The notes under the pieces were generated by a model. That model was not told where the DNA came from. It saw only the letters and a list, made by a program, of their open reading frames with translations, and made no database searches. Both the position numbers and the translations under genes were made by a program. A DNA stretch of 64,000 nucleotides from Chromobacterium vaccinii. Lineage in GTDB: Bacteria; Pseudomonadota; Gammaproteobacteria; Burkholderiales; Chromobacteriaceae. The stretch is from the NCBI RefSeq assembly GCF_000971335.1, contig NZ_JZJL01000002.1, forward strand, positions 150,300 through 214,299, read 5' to 3'. Positions 30,509 through 38,791 of this stretch are shown here, piece after piece (the first letter of the stretch is position 1; the number at the start of each line of letters is the position of its first letter).

Positions 30509-31963
30509 ATGCTGGACCTGTTTTCCGGGCTCGATACCCATGTAGCCATCACTTTGATGCTTTCTCTGGGCTTCGTGCTCGCCTTTGAGTTCATCAACGG
30601 TTTTCACGATACCGCCAACGCCGTCGCCACCGTCATCTACACCCAGTCGATGAAGCCGCGCCTGGCCGTGTTCTATTCCGGCGTCTGCAACTTCCTCGGC
30701 GTGATGAGCGGCGGCCTGGCCGTCGCCTACGCCATCGTGCACCTGCTGCCGGTGGACCTGCTGATCTCGGTGAACACCAGCCGCGGCATGGCGATGGTGT
30801 TCGCCCTGCTCGCCGCCGCCATCCTGTGGAACCTCGGCACCTGGTATCTGGGCCTGCCGGCGTCCAGCAGCCACACGCTGATCGGCGCCATTCTGGGCGT
30901 GGGCGTGGCCAACAGCTTCATCAACAACACCTCGCTGTCGCACGGCATCAACTGGGGCAAGGCGATCGACGTCGGCGCCTCGCTATTGGTGTCGCCGATC
31001 GCCGGCGCGGTGATGGCGGGCCTGATCGTCATCCTGTTGCGGCGCTTCCGTCCTCGCAGCAACGTCCACAAAACCCCGTACCAGCGCCAGCAGGTGGAGG
31101 GCCGCAAGCATCCGCCGTTCTGGACCCGCTTCATGCTGATCGTGTCGGCGATGGGCGTCAGCTTCGCCCACGGCTCCAACGACGGCCAGAAGGGCGTCGG
31201 CCTGGTGATGCTGGTGCTGATCGGCATCGTGCCGGCCAAGTTCGTGCTGAACCTGGACAGCACCCCGTACCAGTTGGAGCGCACCCGCGACGCGGCTCAG
31301 CATCTGCAGCAGTTCTACCAGCGCCACGAGGCCGATCTGTCCAAGATCATCGTCAAGTCCACCAGCACCAGCCAGTACGAGTGCCACCCGCAGCAGACGG
31401 TGGCCACCGCCGACCAGCTGCTGAAGCTGATGGGCGACGGCAACGACTACCATACCCTCAGCGCCTCTCAGCGCTGGGACGTGCGCACCCAGCTCTTGTG
31501 CCTGGACGACGCCGCCAAGAAGGCAGCCGATCTGCCCAAGCTGTCCTCAGACGACAAGCAGCTGCTGAGCAATCTGCGCAAGGATCTGACCACCACCACA
31601 GAATACGCGCCCACCTGGGTGATCGTGGCCGTGGCCTTGGCGCTGGGCATCGGCACCATGATAGGCTGGCGCCGCGTGGTGAAGACCGTGGGCGAAGGCA
31701 TCGGCAAGAAAGACATGACCTACGCCCAGGGCGTGGCCGCGCAGACCACCGCCGCCGTGTCCATCGGCCTGGCCAGCTGGTTCGGCTTCCCGGTGTCCAC
31801 CACCCACGTGCTGTCCAGCGGCGTGGCCGGCACCATGATCGCCGACAAGGCCGGCCTGCAGATGAGCACCGTGCGCTCGATCGCGCTGGCCTGGCTGTTC
31901 ACGCTGCCTGCCTCGATGGGCCTGGCCGCCGGCCTGTACTACCTGGCGGCGCAGTGGTTCTGA
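30509..31963 (+). CDS. pitA: low-affinity inorganic phosphate transporter (Pit family)
   Basis: 484 residues, about ten membrane helices around a long soluble middle region. It is a proton- or metal-phosphate-coupled symporter. The duplicated signature appears as FEFINGFHDTANAVATVIYTQSM (about residue 27) and FAHGSNDGQKGVG (about 220), with GLPASSSHTLIGAI and FPVSTTHVLSSG. It lies beside the high-affinity pst operon on the same strand but behind a terminator, so constitutive and starvation-induced uptake are adjacent. Confidence 0.94.
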   Translation: MLDLFSGLDTHVAITLMLSLGFVLAFEFINGFHDTANAVATVIYTQSMKPRLAVFYSGVCNFLGVMSGGLAVAYAIVHLLPVDLLISVNTSRGMAMVFALLAAAILWNLGTWYLGLPASSSHTLIGAILGVGVANSFINNTSLSHGINWGKAIDVGASLLVSPIAGAVMAGLIVILLRRFRPRSNVHKTPYQRQQVEGRKHPPFWTRFMLIVSAMGVSFAHGSNDGQKGVGLVMLVLIGIVPAKFVLNLDSTPYQLERTRDAAQHLQQFYQRHEADLSKIIVKSTSTSQYECHPQQTVATADQLLKLMGDGNDYHTLSASQRWDVRTQLLCLDDAAKKAADLPKLSSDDKQLLSNLRKDLTTTTEYAPTWVIVAVALALGIGTMIGWRRVVKTVGEGIGKKDMTYAQGVAAQTTAAVSIGLASWFGFPVSTTHVLSSGVAGTMIADKAGLQMSTVRSIALAWLFTLPASMGLAAGLYYLAAQWF

Positions 31964-31985
31964 CCCAAACCGCGCCCAAACGCAA

Positions 31986-32010
31986 AAGCCGCTCGATGAG
32001 CGGCTTTTTT
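31986..32010 (+). terminator. terminator of pit
   Basis: A stem AAGCCGCTC (31986-31994) / GAGCGGCTT (31998-32006) with a three-base loop runs into T6. It closes the pit transcript 22 bases after the stop. Confidence 0.9.
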
Positions 32011-32047
32011 CATGCTTGATCCAGGTCAACGGAGCGGCTGTCCGCGC

Positions 32048-32161
32048 TTGAACGAAAAATTCATTGATTGCTAATATACGCCTGCTTCATTAATGGTTTC
32101 TTTTGTTTGCAGCAATCCTCCCTCGCCGCCGCGATTTCCCCCAATCGCGGCGGATTTTTTT
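32048..32161 (+). ncRNA. candidate small RNA between pit and recG
   Basis: A strong promoter, TTGAAC (32048-32053) with TAATAT (32072-32077) at 18-base spacing, is followed about 84 bases later by a perfect terminator: CCGCCGCGATT (32126-32136) / AATCGCGGCGG (32143-32153) and T7. No open frame fits between. The predicted RNA (about 32084-32161, 78 bases) has a U-rich unstructured 5' part ending in AAUCCUCCCUC, which could pair with Shine-Dalgarno sequences, then the terminator stem. It is convergent with recG, whose stop codon lies in the T-run. Existence of the RNA is inferred. Confidence 0.55.
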
Positions 32162-34208
32162 ACGCCTTGAGGAATTGCTCGCGCCCGGCCAGCCAGCGCT
32201 CCAGATGCGCCTCGGCCTCCCGCGGCCAGCGTTCCAGCAAGACCGGCGCCAGATCGCGCGCCGCCTCCAGCAGCGCCTGATCCTGCTCCAGGTCGGCAAA
32301 GCGCAGCATCGGCAAGCCGCTTTGCCGCGCGCCCAGAAACTCGCCGGGACCGCGGATCTGCAGATCCTGGCGGGCGATCTCGAAACCGTCGGTATTCTCG
32401 TAGATCACCTTCAGCCGCGCTTTGGCCAGATCGGACAAGGGGTTCTCGAACAACAGCACGCACACGCTCCTGGCGCTGCCCCGCCCTACCCGGCCGCGCA
32501 GCTGGTGCAATTGCGCGAGGCCCATGCGCTCGGCGTGCTCGATCACCATCAGGCTGGCATTGGGCACGTCGACGCCGACCTCGATCACCGTCGTCGCCAC
32601 CAGCACGTCCAGCTGGCCCGCCCCGAACGCCGCCATCGCCTCGGCCTTCTCCGCCGCCTTCATCCGGCCATGCACCAGGCCGATGCGGCGGCCCGGCAAG
32701 TCCTGCAGCAGCTGCTGATGGCAATCCACCGCCGTCTGCAGTTGCAGCGCCTCGGATTCCTCGATCAGCGGGCACACCCAGTAGGCCTGATTGCCCTCGG
32801 CGCAGGTCTTCTCGACGAACTGCACCACCTCGGCGCGGCGCGGACTGCCGATCAGCTTGGTGACGATGGGGGTGCGGCCCGGCGGCAGCTCGTCTATCGC
32901 CGATACGTCCAGGTCGGCGTAGAAGCTCATCGCCAGCGTGCGCGGGATGGGCGTGGCCGACATCATCAGCTGATGGGGCTCCTCGCCCTTGTCCTGCAGC
33001 GCCAGCCGCTGGCCGACGCCGAAGCGGTGCTGCTCGTCGACGATGGCCAGCCCCAGCTTCTGGAAGGCCACGTCGTCCTGGAACAAGGCATGGGTGCCCA
33101 CCGCCAGCCGGCATTGGCCGGAGGCGATCTCGTCCAGCGCTTGCTGCTTGGCCTTCTTGCGCAGGCTGCCGGACAGCCAGGACACGCCGATGCCCAGCGG
33201 CGCCAGCCAGCCGGACAGCTTCAAATAGTGCTGCTCGGCCAGGATTTCGGTCGGCGCCATCAGCGCCACCTGGTAGCCGGCCTCGATCGCCGACAGCGCC
33301 GCCAGCGCGGCGACGATGGTCTTGCCGCTGCCGACGTCGCCCTGCAGCAGCCTATGCATCGGATGCGCCTGCCGCATGTCGGCGCGGACCTCGTCCAGCA
33401 CCCTGCGCTGCGCGCCGGTCAGCTGGAATGGCAGATGGGCCAGCAGTTTCTCGCTCAGGCTGCCGTCGCCGGCGATGCGCGGCGCGTGCCCGAGCCGGCG
33501 CGCGCGGTAGGCGAGGCGCATCGATAGCTGCTGCGCCAGCAATTCGTCGAATTTCAGCCGCTGCCAGGCCGGCAGCTGCGGATCGGCCAGTTGCTGCGCC
33601 GACCACTCCGGCGGCGGCAGATGCAGCAGGCGGATGGCGTCGGCGAACGGCAGCAGGGCCAGCGGCGCCATCAACGGCGCCGGCAGCAGCTCGTCCAGCC
33701 GCTGCGATTTCAGCTCGGCGTGCACCAGCTTGCGCAGCACCGGCTGGGTCAGGCCGTTGACCGTCGGGTAGACCGGGGTCAGGCTGTCGGCCAGCGGCGC
33801 GCCCTCGCGCACTTCGCGGGTCTTGGGATGGACCATCTCGTCGCCGGCGAAGCCGCGGCGGATCTCGCCCAGCGCGCGCACGCGGCTGCCCTCGACAAAC
33901 TGCTTGAGCTGGCTGGGATAGAAATGGATGAAGCGCAGCAGCAGCGTGCCGCTGCCGTCCTCGATCTGCACCCTGAGCTGCTTGCGCGGCTTGTAGCTGA
34001 CCTCGTGCGCGGTGACGGTACCCTCCACCAGCGCCGGCTGGCCGTAGGGCGCGTCGGCGATCGGGTACAGATGGGTTTCGTCCTCGTAGCGCAGCGGCAG
34101 GTGCAGCACCAGGTCGAAGCGGCGGCGTATGCCCAGCTTCTCCAGCTTCTTGACCAGCGCGGCCGGCGCCGCCGGCGGCTGGTTGGCGAGATCGATCGGG
34201 GAATTCAT
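32160..34208 (-). CDS. recG: ATP-dependent DNA helicase RecG
   Basis: 682 residues, the usual length. It remodels stalled replication forks and branched recombination intermediates. An N-terminal wedge domain (OB-like, about 1-230) precedes helicase motifs: the Walker A LLQGDVGSGKTIVAALAA (about 285), DEQH box (AIVDEQHRFGVGQR, about 383) and motif VI HQLRGRVGRGSARSVCVLL (about 590). The open frame extends 19 codons upstream. The ATG at 34208 begins MNSPIDLANQ, although no strong ribosome site is seen. Confidence 0.96.
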   Translation of the reverse strand: MNSPIDLANQPPAAPAALVKKLEKLGIRRRFDLVLHLPLRYEDETHLYPIADAPYGQPALVEGTVTAHEVSYKPRKQLRVQIEDGSGTLLLRFIHFYPSQLKQFVEGSRVRALGEIRRGFAGDEMVHPKTREVREGAPLADSLTPVYPTVNGLTQPVLRKLVHAELKSQRLDELLPAPLMAPLALLPFADAIRLLHLPPPEWSAQQLADPQLPAWQRLKFDELLAQQLSMRLAYRARRLGHAPRIAGDGSLSEKLLAHLPFQLTGAQRRVLDEVRADMRQAHPMHRLLQGDVGSGKTIVAALAALSAIEAGYQVALMAPTEILAEQHYLKLSGWLAPLGIGVSWLSGSLRKKAKQQALDEIASGQCRLAVGTHALFQDDVAFQKLGLAIVDEQHRFGVGQRLALQDKGEEPHQLMMSATPIPRTLAMSFYADLDVSAIDELPPGRTPIVTKLIGSPRRAEVVQFVEKTCAEGNQAYWVCPLIEESEALQLQTAVDCHQQLLQDLPGRRIGLVHGRMKAAEKAEAMAAFGAGQLDVLVATTVIEVGVDVPNASLMVIEHAERMGLAQLHQLRGRVGRGSARSVCVLLFENPLSDLAKARLKVIYENTDGFEIARQDLQIRGPGEFLGARQSGLPMLRFADLEQDQALLEAARDLAPVLLERWPREAEAHLERWLAGREQFLKA

Positions 34209-34238
34209 GAGTAGCGATTGTACCCAACAATGAGAAAG

Positions 34239-34263
34239 GCGGAAGCGGCTCGCGCCGGCTTCC
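34239..34263. repeat. 25-base repeat, copy 1
   Basis: An exact 25-base sequence found again at 34431-34455, starting GCGGAAGCGG and ending CGGCTTCC. Its arms GGAAGC/GCTTCC can fold into a hairpin. It lies in the 276-base gap between the recG start and the DUF2147 gene stop, which otherwise shows no gene. Confidence 0.8.
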
Positions 34264-34424
34264 ATTCAGGCGGCAGGTCAGATATGGATTCGATGTGGCA
34301 GGATCCGGCCTAGCCGGGTCTCGCCAAATCAGTGGGCACGCCCGCCGCCTGACCATCGAATCCCAACCCCCCGCCCTTGCCCTGCAAGGGAGCCTCGCTA
34401 TGCTCGCGGCGTGTTTTCAACACG

Positions 34425-34457
34425 CAAAAAGCGGAAGCGGCTCGCGCCGGCTTCCGC
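34425..34457 (-). terminator. terminator of the DUF2147 gene (contains repeat copy 2)
   Basis: A stem GCGGAAGC (34431-34438) / GCTTCCGC (34450-34457) is followed on the minus strand by T5. It lies 28 bases after the DUF2147 stop and includes the second copy of the 25-base repeat (34431-34455). Confidence 0.7.
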
Positions 34458-34484
34458 CTTTCGATGGACCTGGCGTCCGTCGGC

Positions 34485-34916
34485 TTACTGCTGGCGTTCC
34501 CACACCTGAGTGCGGAAGAACGGGCCGATGTAGCCGCGCACGCGCAGTCTCTTGCCGTCGTCCATCAGCTTGGCGCCGGAGGTGTAGATCTTGCCGGACT
34601 TCGGATCCAGGATCTGGCCGTCGGACCATTCCTCTCCGCTCTTCTTCAGGCCCCACAGGATCTGCATGCCGTTCACCGACTTGCCCTTGTTGGCGCCGTC
34701 GCACTTGTCGCACACCGCGTCCGGGTGCAGGTAGAGCTTGATCACCTTGCCGGTCAGTTCGCCGTTGGGCGCTTCGTTGATCTGCACCAGGGCCTTGGCC
34801 TGCTTGGTTTCGTCGTCAATGGTCTTCCACAGGCCGGCGGCGCTGCCGGCCAGCGCCAGTTGGCTGACCAGGCCCAGCGCGGTCGCGAGGCAGGCGGCTT
34901 TGGCGATTCGGATCAT
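34485..34916 (-). CDS. DUF2147 periplasmic protein
   Basis: 143 residues with a Sec signal peptide (MIRIAKAACLATALGLVSQLALA). The mature protein begins GSAAGLWKTIDDETKQAKALVQI and contains a CDKCDGANKGK segment (a CxxC pair, about residue 69), NGMQILWGLK and the C-terminal LRVRGYIGPFFRTQVWER, as in the DUF2147 family. Members are small exported proteins of unknown role. It stands alone, with a terminator behind. Confidence 0.85.
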   Translation of the reverse strand: MIRIAKAACLATALGLVSQLALAGSAAGLWKTIDDETKQAKALVQINEAPNGELTGKVIKLYLHPDAVCDKCDGANKGKSVNGMQILWGLKKSGEEWSDGQILDPKSGKIYTSGAKLMDDGKRLRVRGYIGPFFRTQVWERQQ

Positions 34917-35014
34917 GATGTTTTTTCCTCGTCTCGTTTGTTATGAAACAACAGTTTGGAGTAGCGGCTCTAGGATGCCAATAGCGGGCAGGCCAGTCAA
35001 GCCGGGAGACGGAA

Positions 35015-35851
35015 TCAGCAGCGCAACTCGCCCTCTCCCAAGAACCTCACCCTGCCGCCGACGGCTATCGAGCCGGCCGCATCCACATCCAGATAAAGCA
35101 CGCAGGAACGCCCCATCGCCTCACCCTGCTCCACCCGCCACGACAGCGGCGCGAGACCATTCAGCGCGCACCAGCCGCCCAGGTTGGCGCAGGCGCTGCC
35201 GGTGCCGGGATCCTCCAGGACCGCGCCATCCTGTTTGAAGAACAAGCGCACGGTGGCGACGCCGCCATACTGATGCCAGACGTAGGCTACGCCGTTGCCG
35301 GGACACCCCGCCGCATGCCTGGCGAACAATGCGGGATCGGGCTTCGCGCGCAGCACCGCCTCGCGGCTGGAGAGGCCGATCAACAGCTGTTCGCTGCCGG
35401 CATCCACCCATTGCGGCGCATGCCGCACATCTCCTTCGGCCAGACCCAGCATCGCCGCGGCCTCGCCGGCGCTGCAGCCGGACCGGACCGACGCAGGCAG
35501 CGCCCGCAGCCGGAACACGCCGTCGACATGTCGGATCGGGATCAGGCCGGAGCGGGTCCGCAGCGTGAAATCATCTCCCGACTCCCCGCGCGCATGCAGC
35601 ACCGCCGCGCAGCCCAGCGTAGGGTGGCCGCCGAAGAGTAGTTCGCTGCCAGGCGTGAAAATACGCAGGCTGGCGACACAATCGGCATCCCCGGGCAGCA
35701 GGAACGCGGTTTCCGACAAATTGAACTGCCGCGCGATCAGCTGCATGTCGTCATCCGACAAACCCGCGGCATCGGTGAATACCGCCAACGGATTGCCGCC
35801 GAAGCGTTGCTCGGCGAACACGTTGACGATCTGGAATCGGTAAGCGCCCAT
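35015..35851 (-). CDS. PhzF-family isomerase-like protein
   Basis: 278 residues. The fold of diaminopimelate-epimerase-like PhzF proteins is suggested by FQIVNVFAEQRFGGNPLAVF at the start, the catalytic glutamate in NLSETAFL (about residue 45), FGGHPTLGCAAVLH (about 72) and the second half-site DPGTGSACANLGGW (about 213). In phenazine producers PhzF isomerises dihydro-3-hydroxyanthranilate. Most homologues lack phenazine genes, as here, and their substrates are unknown. The ATG at 35851 follows AAGGAGG and overlaps the stop of the upstream gene (TGATG), so the two are coupled. Confidence 0.85.
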   Translation of the reverse strand: MGAYRFQIVNVFAEQRFGGNPLAVFTDAAGLSDDDMQLIARQFNLSETAFLLPGDADCVASLRIFTPGSELLFGGHPTLGCAAVLHARGESGDDFTLRTRSGLIPIRHVDGVFRLRALPASVRSGCSAGEAAAMLGLAEGDVRHAPQWVDAGSEQLLIGLSSREAVLRAKPDPALFARHAAGCPGNGVAYVWHQYGGVATVRLFFKQDGAVLEDPGTGSACANLGGWCALNGLAPLSWRVEQGEAMGRSCVLYLDVDAAGSIAVGGRVRFLGEGELRC

Positions 35852-36312
35852 CAATCCTCCTTGTATAGGTGGCAGGCGCGATCCTGCATTTGATCCTCCA
35901 CCTTGGCAAGACGAAGTTTCACGCGCTCGGCCTCCTGCAGCGGCTGGCCGCGGCGCAGGTTAGCGTCCAGCGCCGCGCGCTTGGCGTCCAGCCTGCGGCA
36001 ATGCTCGCGCTCGGCCAGCCATTTCCTGCGCTGCGCGCTCCGTTCGCGCAGCTCCGCCTTGGCATCTGCCTGCCGGCTTTTGTCGCGCAGGTCCGACCAC
36101 TGCCGCAATTGCTCGCGATAGCGCTTCGCCGTCTGGCCGCCATCGTTCTGCTCTATCACGCTGAACGGATGCCTATCCATTTCCACTGTCTGGCTGCCCG
36201 CCGGGCATGGCTGCTGGCCATAGACCACGCTGCCATCGACGTTCCGGCACTTGAATACTTCGGCCTGGCAGTTCATCGCTCCCAACAGCAGGCAACACAG
36301 CGCGTATCTCAT
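35851..36312 (-). CDS. DUF4124-type exported protein
   Basis: 153 residues. A signal peptide (MRYALCCLLLGAMNCQA) is followed by VFKCRNVDGSVVYGQQPCPAGSQT, the DUF4124 pattern with two cysteines. The rest (about 50-150) is a charged, probably coiled-coil helix rich in Arg and Lys. The frame extends 29 codons upstream; the ATG at 36312 was chosen for its AAGGAAG ribosome site and signal peptide. Function unknown. Overlap with the PhzF-like gene suggests co-expression but not a shared pathway. Confidence 0.75.
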   Translation of the reverse strand: MRYALCCLLLGAMNCQAEVFKCRNVDGSVVYGQQPCPAGSQTVEMDRHPFSVIEQNDGGQTAKRYREQLRQWSDLRDKSRQADAKAELRERSAQRRKWLAEREHCRRLDAKRAALDANLRRGQPLQEAERVKLRLAKVEDQMQDRACHLYKED

Positions 36313-36444
36313 ATCGCTCTTCCTTCGCGGATATCGCCGCAACATGCCAAAGAGCCGACAGTTTGAACACTGGCTGCTCGGCCATCTGCCGGACAGCAAA
36401 AAGCCCCGGTTTCCCGGGGCTTCTTCATCGCGGACGCGGCGCGC

Positions 36445-36825
36445 TTACAGCACCAGCACCGCTTCGGCTTCCACCAGCACGCCCTTGGGCAGGCTGGCCA
36501 CGCCGACGGCGGCGCGGGCCGGGAACGGCTGGCTGAAGTACTGGCCCATGATTTCGTTGAAGGTGGCGAAGTTGGACAGGTCGGTCAGGTAGGCGTTGAG
36601 CTTGACGATCTGGTCCAGGCTGCCGCCGGCGGCCTCGCACACGGCCTTCATGTTCTTGAACACCTGGTGGGTTTCGGCGGCGAAACCGCCTTCCACCACG
36701 GCCATGGTGGCCGGATCCAGCGGGATCTGGCCGGACAGGTAGACGGTGTTGCCTGCCTTGACGGCTTGCGAGTAAGCGCCGATGGCGGCCGGAGCCTTGT
36801 CGGTGTGGATAATTTCCTTAGCCAT
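36445..36825 (-). CDS. ridA: RidA-family enamine/imine deaminase
   Basis: 126 residues, the full YjgF/YER057c/UK114 fold. It hydrolyses reactive 2-aminoacrylate-type intermediates. [33 protein letters not shown] at the start, [15 protein letters not shown], and [23 protein letters not shown] with the conserved arginine at about 105 are typical. Its ATG meets the hemW stop (one-base overlap), so it is translated from the hemW transcript. Confidence 0.93.
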   Translation of the reverse strand: MAKEIIHTDKAPAAIGAYSQAVKAGNTVYLSGQIPLDPATMAVVEGGFAAETHQVFKNMKAVCEAAGGSLDQIVKLNAYLTDLSNFATFNEIMGQYFSQPFPARAAVGVASLPKGVLVEAEAVLVL

Positions 36826-38027
36826 TATTCATCTCCTTCTTTGAGGAACAGGGTGAGCAAATCGTTGAGGAAGCGCTGGCCTTTCAGCGTCGGGCGCAGA
36901 ATGGCGCCATCGCCGTCCAACAGGCCTTGCGCCTGGGCTTCGTCCAGCTGGCGGCGGATCAGCGCCAGCGGCAGGCCGGTGCGCTCCTGGAACAGGCGGC
37001 TCTCGAAGCCGCCGGTCAGCCGCAGCAGATTCATCATGAATTCAAACGGCAGATCGGCGCGGGCGACTTTCTGCTGGCTTTGCAGCGGATTGCCGTCCGC
37101 CACCGCCTTCAGATAAGCCGCCGGCTGCTTGTGCCGCATCTGGCGTTCGATGCCGGCGTGGCTGCTGATCTTGCCATGGGCGCCGGCGCCGATGCCGACG
37201 TAGTCGCCGAACTGCCAGTAGTTGAGGTTGTGGCGGCTGTGGCGGCCGGGTTTGGCGAAGGCGGAGGTTTCGTAGTGATCGAAACCGGCGGCTGCCAGAC
37301 AGGACTCTATCGCTTCCTGCATGTCGGCCGACACCTCGTCATCCGGCAGGTTCTTCGGCGTTTGCGCCGCGAACATCGTATTCGGTTCTATCGTCAGATG
37401 GTAGGCCGACAGATGGGTGATGCCGTAGGACAGCGCGGTGTTCAGGTCGGACAGCGCTTCATCCAGCGTTTGCCCCGGCAGCGCGTACATCAGGTCCAGA
37501 TTGACGTTGTCGAAGTAGGTCAGCGCGATCTCGACCGCGCGCTTGGCCTCGTCGCCGTCGTGGATGCGGCCCAGCGCCTTCAAATGCCTGGGATCGAAAC
37601 TCTGGATGCCGATGGACAGCCGATTGATGCCGGCCTCGCGGTAGCCGCGGAAGCGCTCGATCTCGAAGGTGCCGGGATTGGCCTCCATCGTGATTTCAGC
37701 ATCCGGATGCAGCTTCATGCGCGCGCGCACGCCGGCCAGCAAGACATCCATCGCCTGCGGGCTGAACAGGCTGGGCGTGCCGCCGCCCATGAAGATGCTG
37801 GTCAGCGGCCGGCCCCATACTTCAGGCAGGCTGAATTCCAGATCCCGCAGCAGCGCGTCGACATAGGCCATCTCGTCGAAGCCGCTCTTCGGCTCATGCG
37901 AGTTGAAGTCGCAATACGGGCACTTGCGGATGCACCACGGGAAATGGACGTACAGCGCCAGGGGCGGCAGCTCGCGCAGGCCGCCCTGTCCGCCTAGCCC
38001 GGAAAGCGATATCTTTGTCACCTGCAC
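36825..38027 (-). CDS. hemW: HemW-type radical SAM heme chaperone
   Basis: 400 residues. The radical-SAM cysteines are in [11 protein letters not shown] (CxxxCxxC, about residue 32), with the GGGTPS motif (about 82) and the C-terminal HemN-type domain. The cysteine of the HNxxYW region ([23 protein letters not shown], about 262) fits HemW rather than true HemN. HemW is thought to carry heme to respiratory enzymes, which fits a strongly respiring organism. The start is GTG, 8 bases after GAGGAG. Confidence 0.9.
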   Translation of the reverse strand: MQVTKISLSGLGGQGGLRELPPLALYVHFPWCIRKCPYCDFNSHEPKSGFDEMAYVDALLRDLEFSLPEVWGRPLTSIFMGGGTPSLFSPQAMDVLLAGVRARMKLHPDAEITMEANPGTFEIERFRGYREAGINRLSIGIQSFDPRHLKALGRIHDGDEAKRAVEIALTYFDNVNLDLMYALPGQTLDEALSDLNTALSYGITHLSAYHLTIEPNTMFAAQTPKNLPDDEVSADMQEAIESCLAAAGFDHYETSAFAKPGRHSRHNLNYWQFGDYVGIGAGAHGKISSHAGIERQMRHKQPAAYLKAVADGNPLQSQQKVARADLPFEFMMNLLRLTGGFESRLFQERTGLPLALIRRQLDEAQAQGLLDGDGAILRPTLKGQRFLNDLLTLFLKEGDE

Positions 38028-38130
38028 GTCGCGGCTCCTCGCTGTACCACTTGTACTATCTCGTCGCCGCTCGTTTGGTTTCGCGATCTCGCATCCCGGG
38101 CGTTGCGGGCAATAAACCGATTCGCCACGC

Positions 38131-38724
38131 TCATGCCAGCGCCTTGAGCTTGGCCATCAGCGCGGCCAACGCCTGGCCGCGGTGGCTGACGCGGTTCTTC
38201 TCGACGGCGTCCAGTTCGGCCACCGTCACGCCGTGGCTGGGCAGGAAGAAGTAAGGATCGTAGCCGAAGCCGCCGCTGCCTGTGGCCTCGTCGCGCACCT
38301 CGCCCAGCCAGATGCCGTCGGCCACCAGCGGCTGCGGATCGTCGGCGTGCCGCACCAGCACCAGCACGCAGTAGTACCAGGCGCGGCGGTTGGCCTCGCC
38401 TTGCAGCTTTTCCACCAGCAGCGCGTTGTTGCGCGCGTCGGACTTGGGCTCGCCGGCGAAACGGGCCGAGTACACGCCCGGCGCGCCGCCCAGCGCCTCT
38501 ACGCAGATGCCGGAATCGTCGGCCAGCGCCGGCAGACCGGTCAGCCGGCTGGCGTGGCGCGCCTTCTCCAGCGCGTTTTCCAGGAAGGTGTGGTACGGCT
38601 CCGGGCACTCCGGCACGTCGAAATCGCGCTGCGCTCGCACCGTGACGCCCAATTCGGCGAACAGCGCGCCGAATTCCTTCAGCTTGCCGGCGTTGTTGCT
38701 GGCGAGAACCAGTTGGTCGAACAT
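38131..38724 (-). CDS. rdgB: dITP/XTP pyrophosphatase
   Basis: 197 residues. It removes non-canonical purine nucleotides such as dITP and XTP from the pool. LASNNAGKLKEFGALF (about residue 7), ENALEKARHASRLTGLPALADDSGICVEALGGAPGVYSARFAG (about 49-90) and GFGYDPYFFLPSHG (about 153) are the family signatures. It is 103 bases upstream of hemW on the same strand, a common gene pair. Confidence 0.96.
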   Translation of the reverse strand: MFDQLVLASNNAGKLKEFGALFAELGVTVRAQRDFDVPECPEPYHTFLENALEKARHASRLTGLPALADDSGICVEALGGAPGVYSARFAGEPKSDARNNALLVEKLQGEANRRAWYYCVLVLVRHADDPQPLVADGIWLGEVRDEATGSGGFGYDPYFFLPSHGVTVAELDAVEKNRVSHRGQALAALMAKLKALA

Positions 38725-38791
38725 CTTTTCGCTCTTTCTATCTCGTGAATGCGGCCGAACCGGGTCGATGGCGTCCGGCCAGGCCGCCAGC

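Noticed and set aside
35015..35851. Phenazine biosynthesis from the PhzF-like gene
   Set aside because: No other phz genes are nearby; most PhzF homologues are not phenazine enzymes.
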